Below the pieces are notes generated by a model. That model saw only the letters and a program-made list of their open reading frames with translations, did not search any database and had not been told where the DNA came from. DNA of 11,142 nucleotides, taken from JAVBTR01 sp031556065. Its GTDB lineage: Bacteria > Bacillota > Clostridia > Christensenellales > Aristaeellaceae. The position numbers were made by a program, and so were the translations under genes. The stretch lies in contig JAVBTR010000082.1 in assembly GCA_031556065.1 (NCBI GenBank), positions 1 through 11,142 of the forward strand, written 5' to 3'. Positions 1-6,340 of the stretch are shown in pieces (position 1 is the stretch's first letter; every line of letters starts with the position of its first letter).

Positions 1-9
1 AAACGAAGG

Positions 10-165
10 GGCTGTGGCAGTAAGAAGAACGCTGGGACGCTGTCCCAGACCCGGTTTAAGGGTCAAATGACCCTTAAAATCCCATAATGGGATCAAAGGG
101 ATGTATCCCTTTGCGGGTTCCAAGGGCAGAGCCCTTGGCGTTCCTTGATTCTTACAGCCACAGCC
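10..165. repeat. Multi-hairpin palindromic element with 17-bp terminal inverted repeats
   Basis: The ends, 10-26 and 149-165, are inverted copies with 16 of 17 bases matching (GGCTGTGGC..GTAAGAA). Inside, 27-31 pairs with 139-143 (GAACG/CGTTC). Five simple hairpins then follow one another: H1 32-38/42-48 (7 bp), H2 55-65/68-78 (11 bp, tight apex), H3 79-84/88-93 (6 bp), H4 94-102/105-113 (9 bp) and H5 120-127/131-138 (8 bp). The two linkers also pair with each other, 49-53 with 114-118 (ACCCG/CGGGT), enclosing H2 to H4. Apart from apex loops, a mismatch and a bulge at 144-148, almost every base is paired, with stems abutting directly. This can be seen in the sequence. Whether it acts as a MITE-like mobile repeat, a structured RNA or the 3' end structure of the patatin mRNA is open. 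It overlaps the last codons of the patatin gene. No flanking target duplication is evident, and no second copy lies in the window. Confidence 0.85.
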
Positions 166-1063
166 TTTTTTTCATTAGCTTTTCAATTGCCGAGCGGCCT
201 TCCTCGATGCCCTCATCGTATAAGGCAAGTAGCTTTTGCGTATCATTATCCATTCGCTCGATTTGAAGGGGTTTTTGTGGCCGAACAATGATCGCTTTGC
301 CTTGCCGTTCCAATTCTTCGCACAATTCAAGCTGGCGGTTATAGCTATCGTGGCGTTTGAGCATGATTTCCGCCAATTGAGGGTATTTCTTGAATACAAG
401 CCTAAGCGCTTTTTCATGGCCCAGGGGCCTTTTTAAGTAACCCTGGTTCCGGGTCAGTACGATCAGATGAAAGGTATTTCCATCGGCAATGGATTTTTCT
501 ATGGGAATAGGGCATGAAATGCCGCCGTCTAACAAAGCCATGCCTTTATACTTTACCACGGGAGAGGCCAGCGGCAGGGAACAGGAGGCCACAACGGCGG
601 TGAGCCGTGTATCAATTTCTTCCTTCTCAAACCAATGAATCAAGCCGGTTGCACAATCGGTGGCCCCTGTTAAAAAGCGGACATCCTGTTTTTCAAAGGT
701 GTCCCAGTCAAAGAAGATATGCTTGTTGGGCACCTGGTTAAACACAAAATCCATATTGAACATGGAGCGGTGTAAAAGCAGATTCCGTTTGCTTACATAG
801 CGCTTGGTACCCGCGTAATACTTAACCACTTCACGGTTGCGGCCCAGCTGGCCGGATACATAGGAAAGCCCGTTGGCCGATCCTGCGGAAACGGCTGCGA
901 TATAGGGGAACTGGATGCCCGCCTCCATCAGTGCGTCCAAAACGCCTGCGGTATAAAACCCACGCAAGCCGCCGCCCTCCAAAATAAGGGCTGTGCCATG
1001 GGGAAGAGGGTTGGCGGGAAGCTGCCCCGGAATAGGGGGATGGGTATACTGAACTGCTGCCAT
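152..1063 (-). CDS. Patatin-like phospholipase family protein
   Basis: This 303-residue cytosolic serine hydrolase probably cleaves acyl ester bonds of lipids using the Ser-Asp dyad of the patatin fold. The oxyanion-hole motif is at residues 30-35 (GGGLRG, preceded by Glu29). The nucleophile is Ser59 in AVSAG, where the usual first glycine of GxSxG is alanine. The second dyad residue is Asp179 in DGG (179-181). Length and motif order fit the small bacterial YjjU-like group. There is no signal peptide or membrane segment. The ATG at 1063 is preceded by AGGAGG at about 8 bases, which supports this start. The gene is transcribed alone, divergently from the dehydrogenase gene. Its last codons (for RLWL and stop) lie inside the terminal inverted repeat of the multi-hairpin element, so the native C-terminus may have been replaced. 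The family is secure; the substrate is unknown. Confidence 0.85.
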   Translation of the reverse strand: MAAVQYTHPPIPGQLPANPLPHGTALILEGGGLRGFYTAGVLDALMEAGIQFPYIAAVSAGSANGLSYVSGQLGRNREVVKYYAGTKRYVSKRNLLLHRSMFNMDFVFNQVPNKHIFFDWDTFEKQDVRFLTGATDCATGLIHWFEKEEIDTRLTAVVASCSLPLASPVVKYKGMALLDGGISCPIPIEKSIADGNTFHLIVLTRNQGYLKRPLGHEKALRLVFKKYPQLAEIMLKRHDSYNRQLELCEELERQGKAIIVRPQKPLQIERMDNDTQKLLALYDEGIEEGRSAIEKLMKKRLWL

Positions 1064-1094
1064 AAAAATGGCCTCCTAGTAAAAAGCTTTTAAC

Positions 1095-1123
1095 ACTATA
1101 GCAGTTTAAGGTAAATATTGCAA
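1095..1123 (-). promoter_or_regulatory. Candidate sigma-A promoter of the patatin gene
   Basis: On the minus strand, TTGCAA (1123-1118) is separated by 17 bases from TATAGT (1100-1095). This matches the consensus in 4 of 6 and 5 of 6 positions. The predicted start near 1088 gives a leader of about 25 bases that contains the AGGAGG site. It was found by eye only. Confidence 0.5.
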
Positions 1124-1143
1124 GGCGGCAACCCCTTATCACA

Positions 1144-1172
1144 TTGACGATTGTGAAAAAGTTCGCTACAAT
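1144..1172 (+). promoter_or_regulatory. Sigma-A-type promoter of the dehydrogenase/amidohydrolase unit
   Basis: TTGACG (1144-1149), a 17-base spacer and TACAAT (1167-1172) give 5 of 6 matches in both boxes. The predicted start near 1179 leaves a leader of about 45 bases before the ATG at 1224. The arms ATTGT (1150-1154) and ACAAT (1168-1172) form an inverted repeat across the spacer, which could be an operator, although this is weak. The -35 box lies about 20 bases from the -35 box of the divergent patatin promoter, so a regulator bound between them could affect both. Confidence 0.65.
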
Positions 1173-1223
1173 AAAACCAGAATATTGCATTGGGTAAACG
1201 TGAAGCAAAGGGAGAATAAATCG

Positions 1224-2423
1224 ATGAAAGCCTATGGCACTTATTTAAAAAACGACCCGGTTGCCCCCTTGGTATACGGCCAGATAGAATTAATTAACCC
1301 GCCGCGGCAGCGCTTACATGGGAAACCCTTGGGCGAAGGCATATTGGCGGAGCCTGTTATGGTAGGCTTTTGCGGCACAGATAACGAACTGATGCGCATG
1401 GGGCGGCGGGGAGAATTAAACGCCAAATTTCCTCCTGGACAAAACCGTCTTATCAATGGCCATGAAGGCATTGTTTGGGTGCCCTCTCTTAACAGGTTTG
1501 CTATCGTGCTGATTCGCGGAGGCGATTGCGTCGATCCTACCCGTTACACTGAAGATGAACATTATTTTGAGTATGGCTGCGATCAGGCGGATGGCCTGTT
1601 CTGCGATAAAATTTTTGTGCTGCCCGATATGCTGCTGCCCATTCCCCAAGGCTATGTGCACCATGGAAAGCTGGATGTGAGCTTTGCGAAAAAGATGGTC
1701 TTCCCCGATCCTTACGCTTGTATGCTGTTTCAATTGGAGCGCATGGAGGATTTGGGCAGCGCCCATAACTTCAGGCAGGTGGCAAAGCGCATAGGGTGCG
1801 GTGAAGCAAAAGCAAGGGCTCTTGCTGCCGATGCCATTTTTGACAGGACGGTGATCTTTGGCCTTGGTACAACAGGGATGTTTATGGGAGATGTGATCCG
1901 CAAAGCCCATCCGCAAAGCAAGCTTGTTTTTGTTGGCCGCAGCCCAGCGGAAAGTCAAATGGTTCAATTCGCTTTAAAGCAATCAAGGGGCATCTATATC
2001 GAAAATAATTTCCAGAACAGCGAGGATTTAGCAAGTAGCATATGCGCAGCCTTAGGCGGGCGGGCCACTGCCTTTATTGGCGCCAGCGGCAGCGCTGCAG
2101 AGCATGAAACCGCCTTTAAAGGCAAGGTGCTTGGCTGCAATGGCCTGTACAACAGCTTTTCCTTGGGCCCCACTGTGGCCTTTGATACCATGCCCTTCGG
2201 CTTTCAAAACCACCTCATATTTGGCTCCATCAATTTCAGGCAGGATCACATGGAAAAGGCCATCGCCATGCTGGCAAACAGCCAATACGATCAGATCGTA
2301 TCCCTTATAGATAAAAAGGAATTTATTTCCGATCCTATGAAGGCCTATGAGCAACGGATTTATCATCAAGGTGCGCCCATCAAAACAGCAGTGGTTTGGA
2401 ACGAGCAATATATTAATCTCTAA
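1224..2423 (+). CDS. Zinc-type medium-chain (sugar/alcohol) dehydrogenase, glucose-dehydrogenase-like
   Basis: This 399-residue protein is probably an NAD(P)-dependent dehydrogenase of the MDR superfamily, oxidising a sugar or polyol in the cytosol. The N-terminal catalytic domain carries the zinc ligands Cys50 (FCGTD) and His80-Glu81 (GHEG). The Rossmann motif is at 213-218 (GLGTTG), with the acidic-replacing segment VGRS after the second strand, which hints at NADP preference. The layout GFCGTD-x-E and the long segment between the domains resemble the archaeal-type glucose dehydrogenase group. The classical four-cysteine structural zinc lobe is not evident. A longer reading from 1185 is possible, but ATG 1224 has GGGAG at 1210-1214 with good spacing and fits the family start. 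It is first in a unit with the amidohydrolase, 16 bases downstream. Superfamily confident; the substrate is not determined. Confidence 0.82.
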   Translation: MKAYGTYLKNDPVAPLVYGQIELINPPRQRLHGKPLGEGILAEPVMVGFCGTDNELMRMGRRGELNAKFPPGQNRLINGHEGIVWVPSLNRFAIVLIRGGDCVDPTRYTEDEHYFEYGCDQADGLFCDKIFVLPDMLLPIPQGYVHHGKLDVSFAKKMVFPDPYACMLFQLERMEDLGSAHNFRQVAKRIGCGEAKARALAADAIFDRTVIFGLGTTGMFMGDVIRKAHPQSKLVFVGRSPAESQMVQFALKQSRGIYIENNFQNSEDLASSICAALGGRATAFIGASGSAAEHETAFKGKVLGCNGLYNSFSLGPTVAFDTMPFGFQNHLIFGSINFRQDHMEKAIAMLANSQYDQIVSLIDKKEFISDPMKAYEQRIYHQGAPIKTAVVWNEQYINL

Positions 2424-2439
2424 AGGCAGGTGAAGAGGC

Positions 2440-3315
2440 TTGGTAATTGATGCCCACGTACATCTATGGGAAAAGCAGCAGGGCAGGGTTGGCCAAAAGC
2501 CTGTGTACGGTATTGGCAATGGGCAGAGCCAATTTGGCAGTGAGGTACGCCAAATGCTGCCCCCTTATATGACAGACGATGCCAATACGGTGGAGCGGCT
2601 GCTGGCCAATATGGATTTCGCCCAGGTTTCGGCGGCTGTCGTCACACAGGAGTATATCGACGGCAACCAGGATGCGTATCTGCGGCATGCGAGGGAACAG
2701 CATGGGGAAAGGCTCCGGGTTTGTGCGCTGTATGAAGAGGAAATGCCTCTGCCACACTGCCAAGGGATGGATGGCATTAAAATATGCGCGGGCCGCTTGA
2801 AGGAACAAAATCTGGCAAAGCACGAAAAGGTGTTTGAATGGGCATGGCAAAATAAACTGTTTATCAGCATCGATTTAGCCGATGGGGATTTGCAGACAGC
2901 TTCCCTCAGAGAAATGATTCAGGCATATCCTAAATTAAGAATCGCCATTGGCCACTTTGGCATGGTGACCACAAGGGGCTGGGAAGAGCAAATCCGCTTA
3001 GCCCGCTTTGCCAACGTGTTTGTAGAAAGCGGGGGAATCACCTGGCTGTTTCACAATGAATTTTACCCATACCCATCGGCAGTGGATGCCGTCATTCGCG
3101 CGGGGGAGATCTGCGGTATGGAAAAACTCATGTGGGGCTCGGATTACCCGCGAACCATGACAGCCATCACCTACTCCATGAGCTGGGATTTTGTGGAGCG
3201 CTCTACAAAAATGAAACAGGAAGATAAAGAGCGTTTTCTATACCAAAACGCCCTGGGTTTTTATAGGTTTCCTCTTTTTGCGGAAATGCCCAGGATCAAA
3301 CACATGCTTGAATAA
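2440..3315 (+). CDS. Amidohydrolase-2 family metal-dependent hydrolase (possible sugar lactonase)
   Basis: This is a 291-residue TIM-barrel hydrolase of the Amidohydro_2/COG3618-like group, which includes lactonases (L-fuconolactonase, pyrone-dicarboxylate lactonase) and decarboxylases. Metal and catalytic motifs are visible in order: DAHVH at 4-8 at the end of strand 1, GHFG at 171-174 (His172), and WGSDYPR at 232-238 (Asp235). The start is a TTG at 2440. It places the DAHVH motif at the usual distance from the N-terminus and has GCAGGTGA (2426-2433) as ribosome binding site. It follows the dehydrogenase by 16 bases on the same strand and is probably co-transcribed. A sugar dehydrogenase yields a lactone, so lactone hydrolysis is an attractive but inferred role; aromatic-acid decarboxylation or other hydrolysis is not excluded. 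There is no signal peptide. Confidence 0.8.
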   Translation: MVIDAHVHLWEKQQGRVGQKPVYGIGNGQSQFGSEVRQMLPPYMTDDANTVERLLANMDFAQVSAAVVTQEYIDGNQDAYLRHAREQHGERLRVCALYEEEMPLPHCQGMDGIKICAGRLKEQNLAKHEKVFEWAWQNKLFISIDLADGDLQTASLREMIQAYPKLRIAIGHFGMVTTRGWEEQIRLARFANVFVESGGITWLFHNEFYPYPSAVDAVIRAGEICGMEKLMWGSDYPRTMTAITYSMSWDFVERSTKMKQEDKERFLYQNALGFYRFPLFAEMPRIKHMLE

Positions 3316-3344
3316 TATTTATTTTAAATTATGTGCTTTTTTAA

Positions 3345-3373
3345 TTGACAAAAACAAAATAATATTGTATTCT
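3345..3373 (+). promoter_or_regulatory. Strong sigma-A-like promoter upstream of the TM2 remnant
   Basis: A perfect TTGACA (3345-3350), a 17-base AT-rich spacer and TATTCT (3368-3373, 4 of 6) point rightward. It starts 30 bases after the amidohydrolase stop. The only thing it can transcribe before the terminator at 3592-3640 is the truncated TM2-domain remnant, or a short untranslated RNA of roughly 250 bases. Confidence 0.5.
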
Positions 3374-3397
3374 TTTCGAAATGGTGGTACAAATATA

Positions 3398-3568
3398 TAT
3401 TTTTTGGGTGAATTTGGTATTGACAGGTTTGTGGTTGGCAAGGTGGGGACAGGTATCCTCAAACTACTGACACTGGGTGGCTTCGGTATTTGGTGGTTAG
3501 TGGATATCATTATGATTGCCAGCGGCGCTTTTACCAACAAAGAAGGGGTTCGTGTTGGGGTAGAGTAG
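3398..3568 (+). pseudogene. N-terminally truncated TM2-domain membrane protein
   Basis: The frame ending at the TAG at 3566-3568 reads a clear TM2 domain: FLGEFGIDRF, then VGKVGTGILKLLTLGGFGIW, then a second hydrophobic helix WLVDIIMIASG and a short polar tail. In TM2 proteins a first membrane helix, often after a zinc-ribbon or short N-terminal region, comes before the FLGxxGxxRF turn. Here that helix is missing: the in-frame codons upstream read polar residues (FRNGGTN) and run back into the end of the amidohydrolase gene. The in-frame ATG at 3278 lies inside that gene. TTG 3404 has no ribosome binding site, and ATG 3381 is in another frame and stops early. A decayed gene is the simplest reading. 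A short functional single-helix protein is less likely. TM2 proteins have no agreed function. Confidence 0.65.
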
Positions 3569-3591
3569 TTGTTTTATGTTAGAAACTATTA

Positions 3592-3640
3592 AGCAAAACA
3601 AGAAAAGCGCTTCGTTAAGAGGCGCTGTTCTTGTTTTGCT
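3592..3640 (+). terminator. Intrinsic terminator, 19-bp stem with one mismatch
   Basis: The arms 3592-3610 and 3622-3640 are complementary with a single A/C mismatch and enclose an 11-base loop. The outer part is A-rich on the left and T-rich on the right (TTCTTGTTTTG) around a GCGC core, the typical layout of a bidirectional Rho-independent terminator. It ends transcription of the dehydrogenase/amidohydrolase/TM2 region and insulates the collagen-like gene. Confidence 0.8.
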
Positions 3641-3725
3641 GAGATGCAGAGAAATTAGGATGGCAGCGCATGTAACATAATCAGCAGGGCGGGAAAAACA
3701 TAGAATAGCACAGGGAGGTTTTATA

Positions 3726-4898
3726 ATGCCGATTAACGATTGTATGATTAGAAATTCATCAGGCGCGCGTCCTTGTCTAAATGAAATAGGGGGATTTGCC
3801 GGACAGCCGATGCTTGAACGCAACGATATGCTATGGGATTGCCCCTGCCCACCTGCTGTACCAGGGCCACCAGGCCCACGGGGGGCGCAAGGCGCAACAG
3901 GGGCACAAGGAATCCCCGGCCCTACTGGCGCGACGGGCCCACAAGGCGAACCTGGAGCAACGGGTGCAACAGGCGCGGGGCTTACAAGAAATAATCTGGT
4001 CTATGTAACGACGCAAACAGGGAATGCGTTGGTTGTTATTGATGGGGATACAAACACGGTACTGACCAGTGTTGCAGTGGGCGCAGGACCTCGAGGGCTT
4101 GTGTATGATGAGGATCACAATAAAGTATACGTGGCCAATGCCAGCGAGGGCAGCGTAACCGTTATTGACGCCTTAACCTTTAATGTGCGTGGAACCTTAA
4201 CGGTACCGGCCTTGCCCTTAGGGATAGCGGTAAATAGTGCCACCAGCTCGGTTTATGTGACCAGCGGCCTTTTTGATAACGCCAGCGTCATCGATACCAA
4301 TACGGATACCATTGTTCGGACCGTCTCAACCGGGTTTACACCAGGCGGGGTGATTGCCGACCCGGTGCGCAATCAAGTCTATGTAACCAATGGCGCAGGC
4401 AGCAATAGCACCACCATTATCAACGGACTTACCAATGCCACGGCGGCAACGGTGCCAATAGGGCAGAATCCAGGTTATCCGGGAGTGAACAGGCGCACAG
4501 GCACGGTTTATGTGCCAAATCTTCAATCTGCCAGCGTTTCTGTGATCAACGGCAATACCAATACGCTGCTGACCACCGTTACTACAGGCCTTGTGCCGGG
4601 ACCTTTTACAGCGGCGGTGAACGAACGTACCAACCGCATCTATGTAGCCAATATCCCAAGCAATAGTGTCTCAGTTATTAGGGGTATAGATAACACGGTT
4701 ATTGCAACGATCCCTGTTGCAGGCGGCCCAAACGGGGTGGCTGTCAATATGGAAACGAACCGTATATATGTCACACAGGCGGATGCCAACAGTGTAGCGG
4801 TCATTGATGGCAACACAAATGGGCTCATTGCAACGATTCCCGTTTCAGGGCGACCTTACTTGGTTGAAGTCAATTCATCGGTACAGGCGATATCGTGA
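3726..4898 (+). CDS. Collagen-like stalk fused to a seven-bladed YVTN beta-propeller protein
   Basis: This 390-residue protein has three parts. Residues 1-46 have four cysteines (6, 17, 39, 41; CPCPP) and no signal peptide or membrane helix. Residues 47-85 are 13 uninterrupted Gly-X-Y triplets, as in bacterial collagen-like proteins. Residues 89-390 hold seven repeats with a VYV/IYV strand at 92, 134, 176, 218, 261, 305 and 347, spaced 42-44 residues, with SVxVID and NxGVAV-type strands between. That is a complete YVTN/lactonase-like propeller. ATG 3726 follows GGGAGG (3713-3718). Trimeric collagen-like proteins without signal peptides are known on spore surfaces (BclA type). A spore-coat or exosporium location with the propeller as displayed head is inferred, not shown. 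It is a single gene between two terminators. The propeller is more likely a binding or structural domain than an enzyme. Confidence 0.85.
   Translation: MPINDCMIRNSSGARPCLNEIGGFAGQPMLERNDMLWDCPCPPAVPGPPGPRGAQGATGAQGIPGPTGATGPQGEPGATGATGAGLTRNNLVYVTTQTGNALVVIDGDTNTVLTSVAVGAGPRGLVYDEDHNKVYVANASEGSVTVIDALTFNVRGTLTVPALPLGIAVNSATSSVYVTSGLFDNASVIDTNTDTIVRTVSTGFTPGGVIADPVRNQVYVTNGAGSNSTTIINGLTNATAATVPIGQNPGYPGVNRRTGTVYVPNLQSASVSVINGNTNTLLTTVTTGLVPGPFTAAVNERTNRIYVANIPSNSVSVIRGIDNTVIATIPVAGGPNGVAVNMETNRIYVTQADANSVAVIDGNTNGLIATIPVSGRPYLVEVNSSVQAIS
3864..3980 (+). repeat. Gly-X-Y coding triplet repeat (13 units of 9 bp)
   Basis: The stretch encodes GPP GPR GAQ GAT GAQ GIP GPT GAT GPQ GEP GAT GAT GAG. 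Units such as GGCGCAACA and GGTGCAACA recur, so the array could gain or lose 9-bp units by slippage. Thr is frequent at the Y position (GAT), as in bacterial collagen-like proteins where those threonines can be glycosylated. Confidence 0.85.
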
Positions 4899-4916
4899 TT
4901 GGTAAAGAAAAATGAT

Positions 4917-4951
4917 ACGAAAGCGTCTGCCTCAATGGCAGACGCTTTCGT
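4917..4951. terminator. Bidirectional intrinsic terminator, perfect 15-bp stem
   Basis: The arms 4917-4931 and 4937-4951 (ACGAAAGCGTCTGCC and its complement) enclose a 5-base loop TCAAT. It lies 18 bases after the collagen/propeller stop and downstream of the convergent MFS gene. On the minus strand the stem is followed by a T-rich run (ATTTTTCTTT), so it is the better terminator for the leftward operon. On the plus strand the T-run is only inside the stem (CTTTCGT). The remaining 4952-5092 holds only small weak hairpins and no gene that I can see. Confidence 0.85.
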
Positions 4952-5092
4952 GTGACATCTATGTCGCGGGTGCTTCCCGGGGCTTGTTGATGGTCTGAGC
5001 GAAGAGCCCTCTGTTCACTTTTTTCGTTTTCAGCAAATATGAACCTCTTTTATATTCACCGGCTCACAGCCATGCTTGAATAATGAGTTGAC

Positions 5093-6271
5093 CTAATTTC
5101 GCTTTAATTGAGGCTTAAGCATAAATAGCCCTATCAGCATGATAGCAGGGAAGACCATCCCAGTTAACAGGCCCATATTCAGGGTGGTTGAATCGGCAAC
5201 GATGCCGGTGAGCCACGGCCCCACAGAACAGCCCAGATCCCCGCCCAAGGCCATCATGGCAAACATGGCTGTACCGCCTGATGGATAGCCTTCGGCTGTG
5301 AGGCTGAGCATCCCCGGCCACATGAGACTTACGCTTAAGCCGCAAAGAGAACACCCTAATAGGGCTATCGCCGGAATGGGCACCAACGCGGTAATGATAA
5401 ATGATAAAATGCAAAGAAGTGAGCAGATGATCAGCGTTTTTTGAATATTGATTTTTTGCCCTTTGGTTCCGTATAAAGTACGGGCAATGCCCATCATAAC
5501 CGCAAACAGGCATGGGCCTAGTAGATCACCCAAGGTTTTTGAAATTCCCAGTCCCCTTTCCGCGAACAGGGAAGCCCATTGCCCCATGGCCTGCTCGGCA
5601 GCGCCGGAGCACACCATGAGCAGCAGAGCGATCAAGAATATTCTGGAGGTTATCAGTGCTTTGATGGGCGTTCTTTTGCTTTCCTCCGAAGGGGGCATAA
5701 GGGGAACCTTTGTAAATTTAATTAGGGTGATGGTGGGTAGAATGGCCCATAGCAGGGGGAGTAGTAACCATAGCTCCTGGCCTACCAGCAATAGGGCCAC
5801 TGTGGATAGGACAATCACTAAAACCTGCCCCCAGCTATAAAACGAATGGAGCAGGCTCATGGACGAGGCCTTGGCATCGCCGGGCAGGCTTTCCACGATG
5901 GGGCTCACAAGCACCTCGATCAAACCGCCGCCAATGGAAAACAGAAGGCTGGCAATGATCAAGCCTACATAGGGATCGGGCATTAACCGGGGTAAAAAGG
6001 CCAATGCGATCATGCCTACAGCGGCAAACAGGTGGGCGATAACAGCGGAACGCCGATGTCCCAGCTTATCCAGAAACTGAATGGCCAGCGCGTCTACCAC
6101 AAGCTGTGTCAGAAAGATGACCACCACCAGGCTGCCTAGCATGGTAAACGAAAGGCCGAACTGATCTTTAAACACGACGAAAAGGAGCGGGGGCAAATTG
6201 ACGATCAGCGCTTGGGTGATATACCCTAAATAGCAGGCATAGAGTGTGCTTTTGTAGTTTGGGGTCTGCAT
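5093..6271 (-). CDS. MFS permease, probably sugar or sugar-derivative transport
   Basis: This 392-residue integral membrane protein shows about 12 hydrophobic helices in two six-helix halves. They are joined by a polar central loop at about 186-205 (KVPLMPPSEESKRTP). A motif-A-like loop is at 66-75 (FLDKLGHRRS) between helices 2 and 3. The C-terminal half contains the stretch MWPGMLSLTAEG (317-328) followed by GGDLGCSVGPWLTGIVAD (343-360), a pattern seen in fucose-permease-like and related sugar MFS carriers. Start ATG at 6271 has GAGGAT about 10 bases upstream. It is the last gene of the oxidoreductase-kinase-MFS series, 52 bases after the kinase, and the shared terminator at 4917-4951 lies downstream. 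Transport of the compound handled by the upstream kinase or oxidoreductase, or efflux of a product, is inferred from position only. Confidence 0.82.
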   Translation of the reverse strand: MQTPNYKSTLYACYLGYITQALIVNLPPLLFVVFKDQFGLSFTMLGSLVVVIFLTQLVVDALAIQFLDKLGHRRSAVIAHLFAAVGMIALAFLPRLMPDPYVGLIIASLLFSIGGGLIEVLVSPIVESLPGDAKASSMSLLHSFYSWGQVLVIVLSTVALLLVGQELWLLLPLLWAILPTITLIKFTKVPLMPPSEESKRTPIKALITSRIFLIALLLMVCSGAAEQAMGQWASLFAERGLGISKTLGDLLGPCLFAVMMGIARTLYGTKGQKINIQKTLIICSLLCILSFIITALVPIPAIALLGCSLCGLSVSLMWPGMLSLTAEGYPSGGTAMFAMMALGGDLGCSVGPWLTGIVADSTTLNMGLLTGMVFPAIMLIGLFMLKPQLKRN

Positions 6272-6312
6272 AACGATCGATCCTCTTTTTTATTGATTTT
6301 GAAAACGACAAC

Positions 6313-6340
6313 AGTATATCACATTAGGCCAGTAAGGCAA
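6313..6340 (-). promoter_or_regulatory. Possible internal promoter for the MFS gene
   Basis: On the minus strand, TTGCCT (6340-6335), a 16-base spacer and TATACT (6318-6313) span the end of the kinase gene. The predicted start near 6306 gives a leader of about 35 bases. The -35 match is only 4 of 6 and the spacer is one short, so this is a weak call. The gene could equally be read through from upstream. Confidence 0.3.

Noticed and set aside
1195..1210. TAAACGTGAAGCA looked like a CcpA cre site before the dehydrogenase gene.
   Set aside because: The spacing between the conserved TG, CG and CA does not match the cre consensus.
3699..3707. CATAGAATA resembles a sigma-K/sigma-E -10 box (CATAnnnTA) upstream of the collagen/propeller gene.
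   Set aside because: The implied transcription start near 3714 falls inside the ribosome binding site, and no AC or ATA -35 element sits at the right distance, so it does not support sporulation control on its own.
4954..5009. Small hairpins (GACAT/ATGTC, CGGG/CCCG, GGGCT/AGCCC) between the terminator and the MFS gene.
   Set aside because: Stems of only 4-5 bp with variable loops are expected by chance and do not resemble the array at 10-165.
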